The notes under the pieces: model-generated | The model's database searches: none | The model's input: the letters and a program-made list of their open reading frames with translations, nothing else | What the model was told of the DNA's origin: nothing | Part shown: positions 57,541-64,000 of the stretch, piece by piece | Numbering within the stretch: the first letter of the stretch is position 1 | Layout of the letters: each line of letters opens with the position of its first letter | Position numbers and translations under genes: made by a program | DNA from: Anaerolineaceae bacterium | GTDB lineage: Bacteria > Chloroflexota > Anaerolineae > Anaerolineales > Villigracilaceae | DNA length: 64,000 nt | Assembly: GCA_009772985.1 (NCBI GenBank) | Contig: WOUS01000009.1 | Coordinates: forward strand, 1-64,000 | Direction: 5' to 3'

Positions 57541-57727
57541 ATGTTACGCGTTGCATTCTTTGTTCACTCACTTCTGCCAGCAATTGATCGAGGCGTCCCG
57601 ATTTCGCGTCTTCTTCGATTTGCTTGTCCCACATTTGAGCGTCGAATTCCTCGAACCATGCGCGGAGACGGGACAAATCCTGGGGAGGTAATTGGGTAAT
57701 CGCCTGTTTAATTTCGGAGATTGTCAT
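57539..57727 (-). CDS. small antitoxin-like protein
   Basis: 62 residues: ISEIKQAITQLPPQDLSRLR then AWFEEFDAQMWDKQIEEDAK. This is the pattern of short acidic antitoxins of RelE/ParE-type addiction modules (LSxxELxxLxxWLEExDxxxWDxxIExDxxxG). The usual C-terminal basic end is replaced (SEQRMQRVT), and the stop falls at the edge of a perfect palindrome. No toxin gene follows, so it may be an orphan or a truncated remnant. AAGGAG lies seven bases before the ATG. Confidence 0.7.
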   Translation of the reverse strand: MTISEIKQAITQLPPQDLSRLRAWFEEFDAQMWDKQIEEDAKSGRLDQLLAEVSEQRMQRVT

Positions 57728-57760
57728 AGGGAACTCCTTGCTATGCGCCTATTCTAATTC

Positions 57761-57813
57761 TACTCCTTCATCTTCACGTAAAACAGCGTACTTCCGTCAA
57801 TCTCCTGCGTGCA
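57761..57813 (-). repeat. direct repeat A (copy of the NYN gene 3' end)
   Basis: 53 bases nearly identical (two mismatches) to 58050-58102. It corresponds to the last 17 codons of the NYN gene but lies outside it, on the far side of the DUF2442 gene. Confidence 0.9.
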
Positions 57814-57816
57814 CAG

Positions 57817-58047
57817 CTAGCGCTTGAAGATATGGGGGTATTTCCCCGGGTTTTTCAACGCGTCCAATTCAATATCGATATCCAAATCCGGCCAGTGAAT
57901 ACCGCCAAAAGAGGCTTTGAAGTGATGGATCTGGGCAACGGTCGCGTTTTCGAAATCCGGGTAATCGCTGAACGTAATGAAGTATTCGCCGTCTGGCGTC
58001 AATAGCCAGAAGCCATCTTTTTCGATGTCCGTGACGGCGATTGGCAA
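57817..58047 (-). CDS. DUF2442 domain protein
   Basis: 76 residues: PIAVTDIEKDGFWLLTPDGE, YFITFSDYPDFENATVAQIH and IHWPDLDIDIELDALKNPGK. This is the full DUF2442 fold, often found beside DUF4160 in two-gene cassettes of unknown or toxin-antitoxin-like role. No DUF4160 is present. The ATG at 58047 lies one base from the NYN stop; no ribosome site is clear. The gene is bracketed by two copies of the NYN 3' end, which suggests it entered by a duplication-associated insertion. Confidence 0.82.
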   Translation of the reverse strand: MPIAVTDIEKDGFWLLTPDGEYFITFSDYPDFENATVAQIHHFKASFGGIHWPDLDIDIELDALKNPGKYPHIFKR

Positions 58048-58048
58048 T

Positions 58049-58879
58049 TTACTCCTTCATCTTCACGTAAAACAGCGTGCTCCCGTCAATCTCCTGCGTG
58101 CGCATCTGGAAGAGATCCTTGTAACTGGCGATCATGCGCGAGAGTTGCCGGTGGCCGTAGGTGCGCGGGTCGAAGCCGGGGTCGAGTTGGTACAGGGCGT
58201 TGCCCATGTGGTCGAGCCGCGCCCAGCCGTCCTCCTGCTGGGCGATGTCGTACGCCTGCCGGATGATCGGGGTCGGGTCGTTCTCGTTGTCCGTTTCCGG
58301 GACGGGGGCCGCGAGCGGGGCGCTGGCGGGTGCGGGGGCGCTGACCGGCGCGGCGGCCGCGGTTCCGGGCTTCCGTCTCGGCTGGCTGCGTCTCTGCGCC
58401 GGGGCGCGGTGCGACTTCTGCTCGACCACCAGGTTGGACGTGTAGACGAACACGTCGCAGGCGTTGACGAACGGCTTGGGCGTCTTTTTCTCGCCGATGC
58501 CCATCACGAACACGCCGCTTTCGCGGATGCGCGTGGCCAGCCGCGTGTAGTCGCTGTCGCTGGAGACCAGGCAGAAGCCGTCCACCACGCCGGCGTGCAG
58601 GAGGTCCATGGCGTCAATGATCATGGCGCTGTCGGTGGCGTTCTTGCCGATGGTGTAGCGGAACTGCTGCACCGGCTGGACGGCGTGGAAATTCAGTACA
58701 TCCTTCCACTGGTTCATGCTGGAGGTGGTCCAGTCGCCGTAGATGCGGCGCACGGTCACCAGGCCATACTTCCCGGCCTCCACCAGCATCTGCGGCAGGA
58801 GGTTGGCCTGGGCGTTGTCGCCGTCAATCAGGATGGCGATCTTGTTTCTCGTAATGTGGGTTAATTGTTCTTCGGGCAT
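58049..58879 (-). CDS. NYN (LabA/DUF88-type) nuclease-fold protein with C-terminal LOTUS domain
   Basis: 276 residues. The PIN-like NYN domain (about 10-150) has its acidic site in ILIDGDNAQ (Asp19, Asp21), ATDSAMIIDAMDLL (Asp83, Asp89) and LVSSDSDYTRLA (Asp108, Asp110). After an Ala/Pro linker (about 170-200), residues 205-276 form an OST-HTH/LOTUS domain (IIRQAYDIAQQEDGWARLDH, GFDPRTYGHRQLSRMI). The family is predicted to act on RNA. The ATG at 58879 is the natural start. Confidence 0.9.
   Translation of the reverse strand: MPEEQLTHITRNKIAILIDGDNAQANLLPQMLVEAGKYGLVTVRRIYGDWTTSSMNQWKDVLNFHAVQPVQQFRYTIGKNATDSAMIIDAMDLLHAGVVDGFCLVSSDSDYTRLATRIRESGVFVMGIGEKKTPKPFVNACDVFVYTSNLVVEQKSHRAPAQRRSQPRRKPGTAAAAPVSAPAPASAPLAAPVPETDNENDPTPIIRQAYDIAQQEDGWARLDHMGNALYQLDPGFDPRTYGHRQLSRMIASYKDLFQMRTQEIDGSTLFYVKMKE
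58050..58102 (-). repeat. direct repeat B (native NYN gene 3' end)
   Basis: The in-gene copy, encoding the end TQEIDGSTLFYVKMKE. The offset to copy A is 289 bases, so a 289-base unit carrying the DUF2442 gene is inserted or duplicated here. Confidence 0.9.
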
Positions 58880-58964
58880 TTTATCTTCTTTCCCGCAAAG
58901 CGGTGAATGTTTGGATTTTCTTTATTATACGGTGTTTTGGGCTTGCAGGGGGGAAGGAATTTTT

Positions 58965-59042
58965 GGACACGGAGTTCACGGATGGGACGGATTTTTTCCG
59001 TAACTCACGGAAAGTTCCGTGTCTTCCGTGTGATCCGTGTCC
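58965..59042. repeat. GGACACGGA-type inverted repeat
   Basis: Arms GGACACGGA (58965-58973) and TCCGTGTCC (59034-59042) with inner TTCCGTAACTCACGGAA. It lies in the 401-base gap 58880-59280, which also holds the transporter fragment at 59059-59146 and the promoter region of the response regulator. Confidence 0.8.
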
Positions 59043-59058
59043 GAATGTTTTTATCTTT

Positions 59059-59146
59059 CCTTGATCGCCGACATGACGATGCCCGCTGCCCTCACCGGCG
59101 CGTTGATGTAGAACACGCTGCGCCAGCCGAGCGTCCAGCCGTGGCC
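59059..59146 (-). pseudogene. fragment of an MFS (DHA2-type) transporter
   Basis: On the minus strand one frame reads GHGWTLGWRSVFYINAPV, matching the WRxxFxINxPxG motif at the start of helix 6 in 14-TM drug-efflux MFS proteins, then diverges. There are no other transporter parts nearby. A decayed remnant. Confidence 0.6.
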
Positions 59147-59280
59147 TTTACACAATCTTTAACCATGCTTTGCATCCTCCTTACGCAGCCCCGGTATACT
59201 GCCATTCGTCGGCCCGTACTGCGAAATCCTTGTTACAATAACGTGGGGCTGCAATTTGTTCCCGCCCCGCGGAGGTCTTT

Positions 59281-59964
59281 ATGGCAAAAATCCTGATCGT
59301 TGACGACGAACCCGCAATCGTCCGCCTGGTCAAATCGTACCTGGACGCCGAGGGCTACGAGGTGTTCACTGCTTCCGACGGCCCGTCTGGTCTCAAGGCG
59401 GTTCACGCCTACAAACCCGACCTGGTGGTGCTGGATATCATGCTCCCCGGCATGGACGGGCTGGAGGTGCTCTCCCGCCTGCGCCGCGAGTCCGAAGTGT
59501 ACGTCATCCTGCTGACGGCGCGCACCGAGGAGACCGACAAGATCGTCGGCCTGTCGGTCGGCGCGGACGATTACGTCACCAAGCCGTTCAGCCCGCGCGA
59601 GTTGACGGCGCGCGTCAAGGCCGCGCTGCGCCGCGTCCAGACGGGGGCAGGCGCGGGGTCCGCCCCGAGCGTGTTCTCGTTCAAACGGGTGCGGATAGAC
59701 ACCGGCGCGCGCCAGGTCACGATGGACGGCAGTCCGGTCGAGTTGACTGCCATCGAGTTCGACCTGCTGGCGGCCCTGGCCGAAAACCGCGGCCGGGTGT
59801 TGACCCGCGAGCAGCTGCTCGAAAAAGTCTGGGGCTACGATTATTTCGGGGATACGCGTGTGGTGGATGTCCACCTTGGGCACGTGCGGCAGAAACTGGG
59901 CGAGGCTGCGCCGATTGCCACCGTGCGCGGGGTGGGCTACCGGTTCGAGGATGAGCCGCTATGA
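59281..59964 (+). CDS. OmpR-family response regulator
   Basis: 227 residues. Receiver domain with KILIVDDEPAIVRL, phosphoacceptor Asp52 in VVLDIMLPGMDG, Thr in LLTARTEE and Lys in VTKPFSPREL. Winged-helix output domain at about 130-225: VELTAIEFDLLAALAENRGR, TREQLLEKVWGYDYFGDTR and VVDVHLGHVRQKLG. The GGAGG site lies nine bases upstream. The stop overlaps the kinase start by four bases, so they form a coupled two-component pair. A TACAAT at 59234-59239 could be the -10 element. Confidence 0.95.
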   Translation: MAKILIVDDEPAIVRLVKSYLDAEGYEVFTASDGPSGLKAVHAYKPDLVVLDIMLPGMDGLEVLSRLRRESEVYVILLTARTEETDKIVGLSVGADDYVTKPFSPRELTARVKAALRRVQTGAGAGSAPSVFSFKRVRIDTGARQVTMDGSPVELTAIEFDLLAALAENRGRVLTREQLLEKVWGYDYFGDTRVVDVHLGHVRQKLGEAAPIATVRGVGYRFEDEPL

Positions 59965-61100
59965 AAAAAAGCCTGGGCGTGCGCCTGTTCCTTTCCTACC
60001 TGGTGGTCATCCTGGTGGGAGTGGTTGTGCTGGCGGCGGCCACCCAGTTCACCCTGCTGGGCGCCTACGGGCGTCACCTGGGGCTGATGGAGGAGATGGT
60101 GTCCGCCACCAGCGAATCCGGGATGGGCCTGGGGATGGGCCGCGGGCAGGGGCAGGGCAGCAGCGAGAACCTGTTCAGCAGTTTCCGTTCCAGTTTCAAC
60201 GAAGCGCTGGTCTGGGCCGGGCTGGCCGCGCTGGCTGCCGCGCTGGCGGTCAGCCTGCTGGTCAGCCGCGGGATTTCGGCCCCCATCCGCGCCATGACGG
60301 TTGCCAGCCAGCGCATCAGCGAGGGCCGCTACGAGGAGCGCGTCCGGGCGGCGGGGAGCGACGAACTCGGCCAACTGGCGGGCAGTTTCAACCGCATGGC
60401 CGAAAAACTTGAGCAGACCGAGTCCCTGCGCCGCCGCCTCATCGGCGACGTGGCCCACGAACTGCGCACCCCCCTGACCGCCATCAAGGGTTCGATGGAA
60501 GGCCTGATGGATGGCGTCCTGCCTCCTACGCCGGAGACGTTCGACCAGATCCACCAGGAGGCGGACCGGTTGTCCCGCCTGGTGGACGACTTGCAGGAAC
60601 TCTCACGGGTGGAGGCCGGCGCGTTCCAACTGGACCGCAAGCCTGCCGCCGCGGCCGGCCTGGTGAATTTTGTGCTCAAGCGGCTGTCCCGCCAATTCGA
60701 GGCGAAGGGCGTTGCCCTGACCTCGGACCTGCCCGCCTCGCTCCCGCCCATCCTGGCGGACGAGGACCGCATCGGCCAGGTGCTGCTCAACCTGGCCGGG
60801 AACGCTCTGCACTACACGCCCGCCGGCGGACAGGTGGTCATCTCGGCTGAAGCGCGCGGCGGTGAAGTGGTGTTCGCGGTGGCCGACAACGGCATAGGCA
60901 TCCCGGCGGAGCACCTGCCGCACATCTTCGACCGCTTCTACCGCGTCGACAAGTCCCGCTCGCGGGCGGGCGGCGGTTCCGGTATCGGGCTGACGATTTC
61001 GAAACATTTTGTCGAGGCGCACGGGGGGAAAATTTGGGTCGAAAGCGCGGGCGAAAACCGGGGCAGTATATTCCGGTTCACGCTTCCTGAAGTTTTGTAA
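59961..61100 (+). CDS. membrane sensor histidine kinase
   Basis: 379 residues. Two membrane helices (about 8-30, LFLSYLVVILVGVVVLAAA; and 83-101, VWAGLAALAAALAVSLLV) flank a short extracytoplasmic loop rich in Gly and Met. A HAMP domain follows (RGISAPIRAMTVASQRISEG). HisKA has His166 in DVAHELRTPLTAIKG. HATPase_c has NALHYTPAGG, VADNGIGIPAE and GGSGIGLTISKHFVEAHGG. The Met/Gly-rich loop (SGMGLGMGRGQGQG) could sense metal, but this is only an inference from composition. Confidence 0.94.
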   Translation: MKKSLGVRLFLSYLVVILVGVVVLAAATQFTLLGAYGRHLGLMEEMVSATSESGMGLGMGRGQGQGSSENLFSSFRSSFNEALVWAGLAALAAALAVSLLVSRGISAPIRAMTVASQRISEGRYEERVRAAGSDELGQLAGSFNRMAEKLEQTESLRRRLIGDVAHELRTPLTAIKGSMEGLMDGVLPPTPETFDQIHQEADRLSRLVDDLQELSRVEAGAFQLDRKPAAAAGLVNFVLKRLSRQFEAKGVALTSDLPASLPPILADEDRIGQVLLNLAGNALHYTPAGGQVVISAEARGGEVVFAVADNGIGIPAEHLPHIFDRFYRVDKSRSRAGGGSGIGLTISKHFVEAHGGKIWVESAGENRGSIFRFTLPEVL

Positions 61101-61163
61101 GAATTCCATTAAAGATCGAAAAAACGCTTGATTTTCTCCCCCGTTTGTGGCACAATAGGGTTG

Positions 61164-61204
61164 CCCGTCGTTGGGTGCCCCCCTCACCCAGCGGCGGGTA
61201 TTTT
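61164..61204 (+). terminator. terminator of the two-component operon
   Basis: CCCGTCGTTGGGTG (61164-61177) pairs with CACCCAGCGGCGGG (61185-61198) with two G-T pairs, 7-base loop, then TATTTTATTT. It lies between the kinase and the convergent lipoprotein gene. Confidence 0.8.
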
Positions 61205-61206
61205 AT

Positions 61207-61860
61207 TTAAGGGATGGGTTCCAGGACGCCCACTTTGGCCGACGCCCAGCCCGGAAAGCCGAGCTCCCGGCAACTGGGCTGGCTGGCAGAAGCGGTGATG
61301 CCCTGTTCGGAAACCACGTCCACTTGGATGGACGTGTCCTCCTGGAAGCCGGTATCCACGGTCAACTTGAGCAGGATCTGGTGGAGCGCGGGCAGCGCGG
61401 CCGCGCACTGTGTCTTGTCGGGATGGGCGCGGGCCTCGTCGCTGGCCGAGAGCGTGGCGCACAGGTTGGTCAATGCGCTGCTCCCGTAATTGCGCAGGGT
61501 GACGTAGGCGTTGGTCACCTCGCCCATGCTGTGGGTGATGTCGAGGCTGGTGTTGCAGCCGGAGAAGAGGATGGCAAGCGGCGGGACGGGGGTATGGGTG
61601 GGGGTGTCGGTGGGGAGCGGGGAGGTGGGCGTGCCGGTCGGTGGGATGGGCGTGTCTGTGGCCGCGGGGGATGGGGCGAATGTCAGGGTGGGGGAAACGG
61701 GCAGGGTGGGAGATTCCCACAGGATGGTGCGGGTGGGGGAGAGCACGCGCGGCGTGCCGGTGGGCGGAACGGTCGGGAGAACGGCCGGCAGGCTCGGAGT
61801 CCCTCCGCAGGCGGCCAGGAGCAGGGTCAGGAAAAGAATGCCCGCAAGGCGTCGTTCCAT
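61207..61860 (-). CDS. lipoprotein with Thr/Pro-rich stalk, hypothetical
   Basis: 217 residues. Signal and lipobox GILFLTLLLAAC (Cys18), then a Thr/Pro/Ser-rich stalk of about 75 residues (PTGTPRVLSPTRTILWESP, TDTPIPPTGTPTSPLPTDTP), then a beta-rich domain of about 120 residues (SLDITHSMGEVTNAYVTLRN) with four Cys that could form disulfides. CARDB-like or FxLD-type architecture is possible. It is probably a cell-surface protein. An A-run precedes the ATG. Confidence 0.82.
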   Translation of the reverse strand: MERRLAGILFLTLLLAACGGTPSLPAVLPTVPPTGTPRVLSPTRTILWESPTLPVSPTLTFAPSPAATDTPIPPTGTPTSPLPTDTPTHTPVPPLAILFSGCNTSLDITHSMGEVTNAYVTLRNYGSSALTNLCATLSASDEARAHPDKTQCAAALPALHQILLKLTVDTGFQEDTSIQVDVVSEQGITASASQPSCRELGFPGWASAKVGVLEPIP

Positions 61861-61893
61861 GAAAAAAAGTATATCATACAGTTCTCGTTCCCG

Positions 61894-61902
61894 TGCTATA
61901 CT
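61894..61902 (+). promoter_or_regulatory. extended -10 of the PAS/GAF sensor gene
   Basis: TG-C-TATACT (61894-61902), 33 bases before the ATG at 61935. No good -35 is visible. An overlapping AT-rich stretch (61865-61882) could serve the divergent lipoprotein gene. Confidence 0.5.
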
Positions 61903-61934
61903 TTGTGTGCAGCACGTGACAGGTCACGCGAGCG

Positions 61935-64000
61935 CCTATGCCGCAAGTCAGAACAATATCCCGCCCTTCCCGCAAGCCCGAGAGAACCATGCCAGACAGC
62001 GACGCGGTGTTCCGCGTCCTGGCAGAGACGGCCGCCTCGGCCATTTTCATCTACCAGGGACAGGATTTCTTCTACGTCAACCCGGCGATGGAACTCCTCA
62101 CTGGCTACTCGCGTGACGAATTGCTGCGCATGCGTTTCTTCGACGTGGTCCACCCGGACGACCGGAGCATGGTGCGCGAGCGGGGCACGCGGCGCCAGCG
62201 GGGCGAGTCGGCTCCCGCGCGTTATGAATACCGGTTGGTGGCCAAAGGCGGCGAGGAACGCTGGATTGATTTTTCCGCCGGGTTGATTGAGTATGAGGAC
62301 AAGCCGGCCATCATCGGTACGGCGTTCGACATTACGGAGCGGAAGCGCGCCGAGCAGCTCCAGGAGGCGGTCTATCGCATTGTCCGGGCGGCGAACGAAG
62401 CGGAACGGCTGGACGATCTTTTCCCGGCGCTCCACGCCATCATCGCCGAGGTGATGAACGCCGGGAATTTTTATATTGCCCTCTATGATGCCGGGAAGAA
62501 CCTGTTGAGTTTTCCCTATTTTGTGGACGAGGCGGATACGCCGCCGCCGCCCGGCATCCCCGGCAAGGGGCTGACAGAGTACGTGCTCCGCACCGGCAAG
62601 ACGCTGCTGCTCGACCCGGCAACGGATGCGGAATTGCAGCGCCAGGGGGAAATTGCCCTGGTGGGGACTCCTTCTCCTGTCTGGCTTGGCGTGCCATTGT
62701 CGGTGGACAACCAGGTGATCGGCGTCATGGTGGTGCAGCACTATTCCGATCCCCGGGCCTACGGGGAACGCGAGAAGCGCATATTGGAGTTTGTCTCCTC
62801 GCAGGTGGCGGCGGTCATCAACCGGAAGCGTGCCGAGGAGGCGCTGCGCGAAAGCGAGGAACGCTACCGCCGCCGCGCCGACGAACTGACGGCTCTTTAC
62901 GAAACCGCCCGCGACCTGTCCATGCAGCGCGACCTGTCGCTCCTGCTGAACATCGTGGCCGACCGCGTGTCTGCGCTGCTCCGGTCGCCGGGCTGCTCGA
63001 TCTATCTGTATAGCGTGGAAAATAACAACCTGGAGGCGGTGGTATCGCGGGGCTGGGAGGGCATTGTCGGGATGGTTCTCGAACTCGGCGAAGGGCTGGC
63101 AGGACAGGTGGCGCAGTCCTTGCAGCCGATGGCGCTGGAGGACTACCGCACCTGGGAACACCGCTCCCAGAAATTCGCGCACCTGCCGGTCACGGCGGTG
63201 GCCGAAGTGCCGATGTTGTACAGCGGCGAACTGGTGGGCGTGCTGACGGTTTTCGAGTTCGACAAGGGCGACGGCGCTCCTCCCCGCCATTACACCGAGG
63301 CCGACATCAACCTGCTCTCCGTGTTTGCCGGCACGGTCGCCAGCGCGGTGCATAATGCCCGCCTGTTCGAAGAGACCCGCCAGCGCCTGCTGGAACTGGA
63401 GGTGCTGTACCAGGCCAGCCTGGCCTCGGCGCAGATCCACAGCCTTACGGCGGTGGCCCAGCGGGTGATCGAAACGCTGGAACAATTGATGAACTGGCAG
63501 CGCGGCTCTCTCTGGGTGATTGATGAAGCCAGGAAGAAGCCGACCCTGCTGGCGAGGAATAACGCCGGCCTGACCGGTGAGGCATTTAAGGCCGAGATGG
63601 CCCGCGTGGACGCGCTGGTCCCGGACATGGATCACGGGATCATCGGCTGGGTCTGTTCGCACGGGAAGCCGGTGAATGCCGGCGACGTAAGCGCAAATCC
63701 GCATTACATCGAGTCGGTGGCCGGGACGAAGTCTGAACTGTGCGTGCCTTTACGTATCGGCGGGCGGACGATTGGGTGCATCAATGTCGAGAGCCGCCAG
63801 GAAAACGCCTTCAGTGAGCACGATGAGCGTCTCCTTTCCACGCTCGCCGGGCAGACGGCGGTCGCCGTCGAGAACGCCCAGTTGTACCAGGATGCCCTGC
63901 GTTCGTCGGAACGGCGCTCGGTGTTGTATCAGGCCAGCCAGGAAATCGCCCGCGCCAGCCAGGACCCGGAGCAGGTGTACGCCGCTGTGCATCGCGCCGC
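61935..64000 (+). CDS. PAS and multiple-GAF signalling protein, cut by window end
   Basis: 688 codons visible; the frame stays open to the right edge. PAS at about 25-140 (AIFIYQGQDFFYVNPAMELL, VVHPDD). Then GAF 1 (about 150-300, FYIALYDAGKNLLSF, VPLSVDNQVIGVMVVQH), GAF 2 (about 325-480, EGLAGQVAQSLQP, VPMLYSGELVGVLTVFEF) and GAF 3 (about 490-645, GSLWVIDEARKKP, CVPLRIGGRTIGCINVESR), and the start of another GAF-like linker (SERRSVLYQASQEIARA). A histidine kinase or diguanylate cyclase output probably follows outside the window. The first ATG is used; one at 61989 is an alternative. Confidence 0.9.

Noticed and set aside
57817..58047. DUF2442/DUF4160 toxin-antitoxin pair
   Set aside because: No DUF4160 gene exists on either side; only the DUF2442 gene and a duplicated 3' end are present.
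61896..63704. A 602-codon open frame on the minus strand
   Set aside because: It is opposite the PAS/GAF sensor gene, has biased composition, and no domain is recognisable; the plus-strand frame has PAS and GAF motifs throughout.

Overview
The window is a 64 kb, high-GC (roughly 60% or more, judged by eye) chromosomal segment with dense, mostly colinear gene blocks. The family content (an iojap/ThpR pair, a ScpB-RluB pair, Lrp/AsnC regulators, several lipoproteins with Ser/Thr/Pro-rich stalks, tungsten-type aldehyde:ferredoxin oxidoreductases, a Roco LRR-GTPase, a PAS/GAF sensor) and the many short palindromic repeats suggest an anaerobic or facultative Chloroflexota bacterium of the Anaerolineae type. 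That placement is inference from gene style, not from a marker gene.

Layout. 1-2.7 kb: end of a TPR protein, ndk, then (minus) rsfS, thpR and a CheY-like regulator. 2.8-10.9 kb (minus): a molybdenum-hydroxylase operon with a fused FAD/2Fe-2S subunit, a small membrane protein, the molybdopterin subunit, a DUF1361 membrane protein, YqeB, an unknown protein and a YqeC-MocA fusion. YqeB and YqeC point to a selenium-dependent hydroxylase. 10.9-16.4 kb: unknown protein, class II aldolase, NUDIX, a caspase-like protein behind a cNMP-binding histidine kinase, a membrane protein, adenosine-specific kinase. 16.5-25 kb (minus): rsmD, a UroD-family protein, a membrane protein, MoxR/ChlI-type ATPase plus thioesterase, an unknown protein with GtrA and UDP-glucuronate decarboxylase, two lipoproteins. 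25-32.3 kb: scpB-rluB, membrane-anchored cyclophilin, CBS protein, branched-chain-type binding protein, M20 peptidase, VTT protein, cyclophilin, uridine kinase.

32.4-52.2 kb (all plus) is the most coherent accessory region: two Lrp/AsnC regulators, five class-III aminotransferases (one clearly putrescine-type), a CoA-acylating semialdehyde dehydrogenase, an APC permease, a sodium/solute symporter, a saccharopine-dehydrogenase-like enzyme, two aldehyde:ferredoxin oxidoreductases, and an unexplained metallophosphoesterase/nucleotidyltransferase-like pair. Read together it looks like an anaerobic route for uptake and deamination of amines or omega-amino acids, with the aldehydes oxidised to acids or acyl-CoA and electrons passed to ferredoxin.

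52.3-64 kb: tRNA-Thr(CGT), a GT4 glycosyltransferase, a Roco protein flanked by what look like the head and tail of an older paralogue, a small antitoxin-like gene, a DUF2442 gene sitting between two copies of the 3' end of the next gene, a NYN-LOTUS protein, an OmpR/histidine-kinase pair, a lipoprotein and a PAS/GAF sensor cut by the window end.

Across the whole window several classes of short inverted repeat recur, both between genes and, unusually, in frame inside coding sequences of the molybdenum-hydroxylase operon and the UroD-like gene, where they add extra peptide segments. There is no CRISPR array, rRNA or intact transposase gene in the window.
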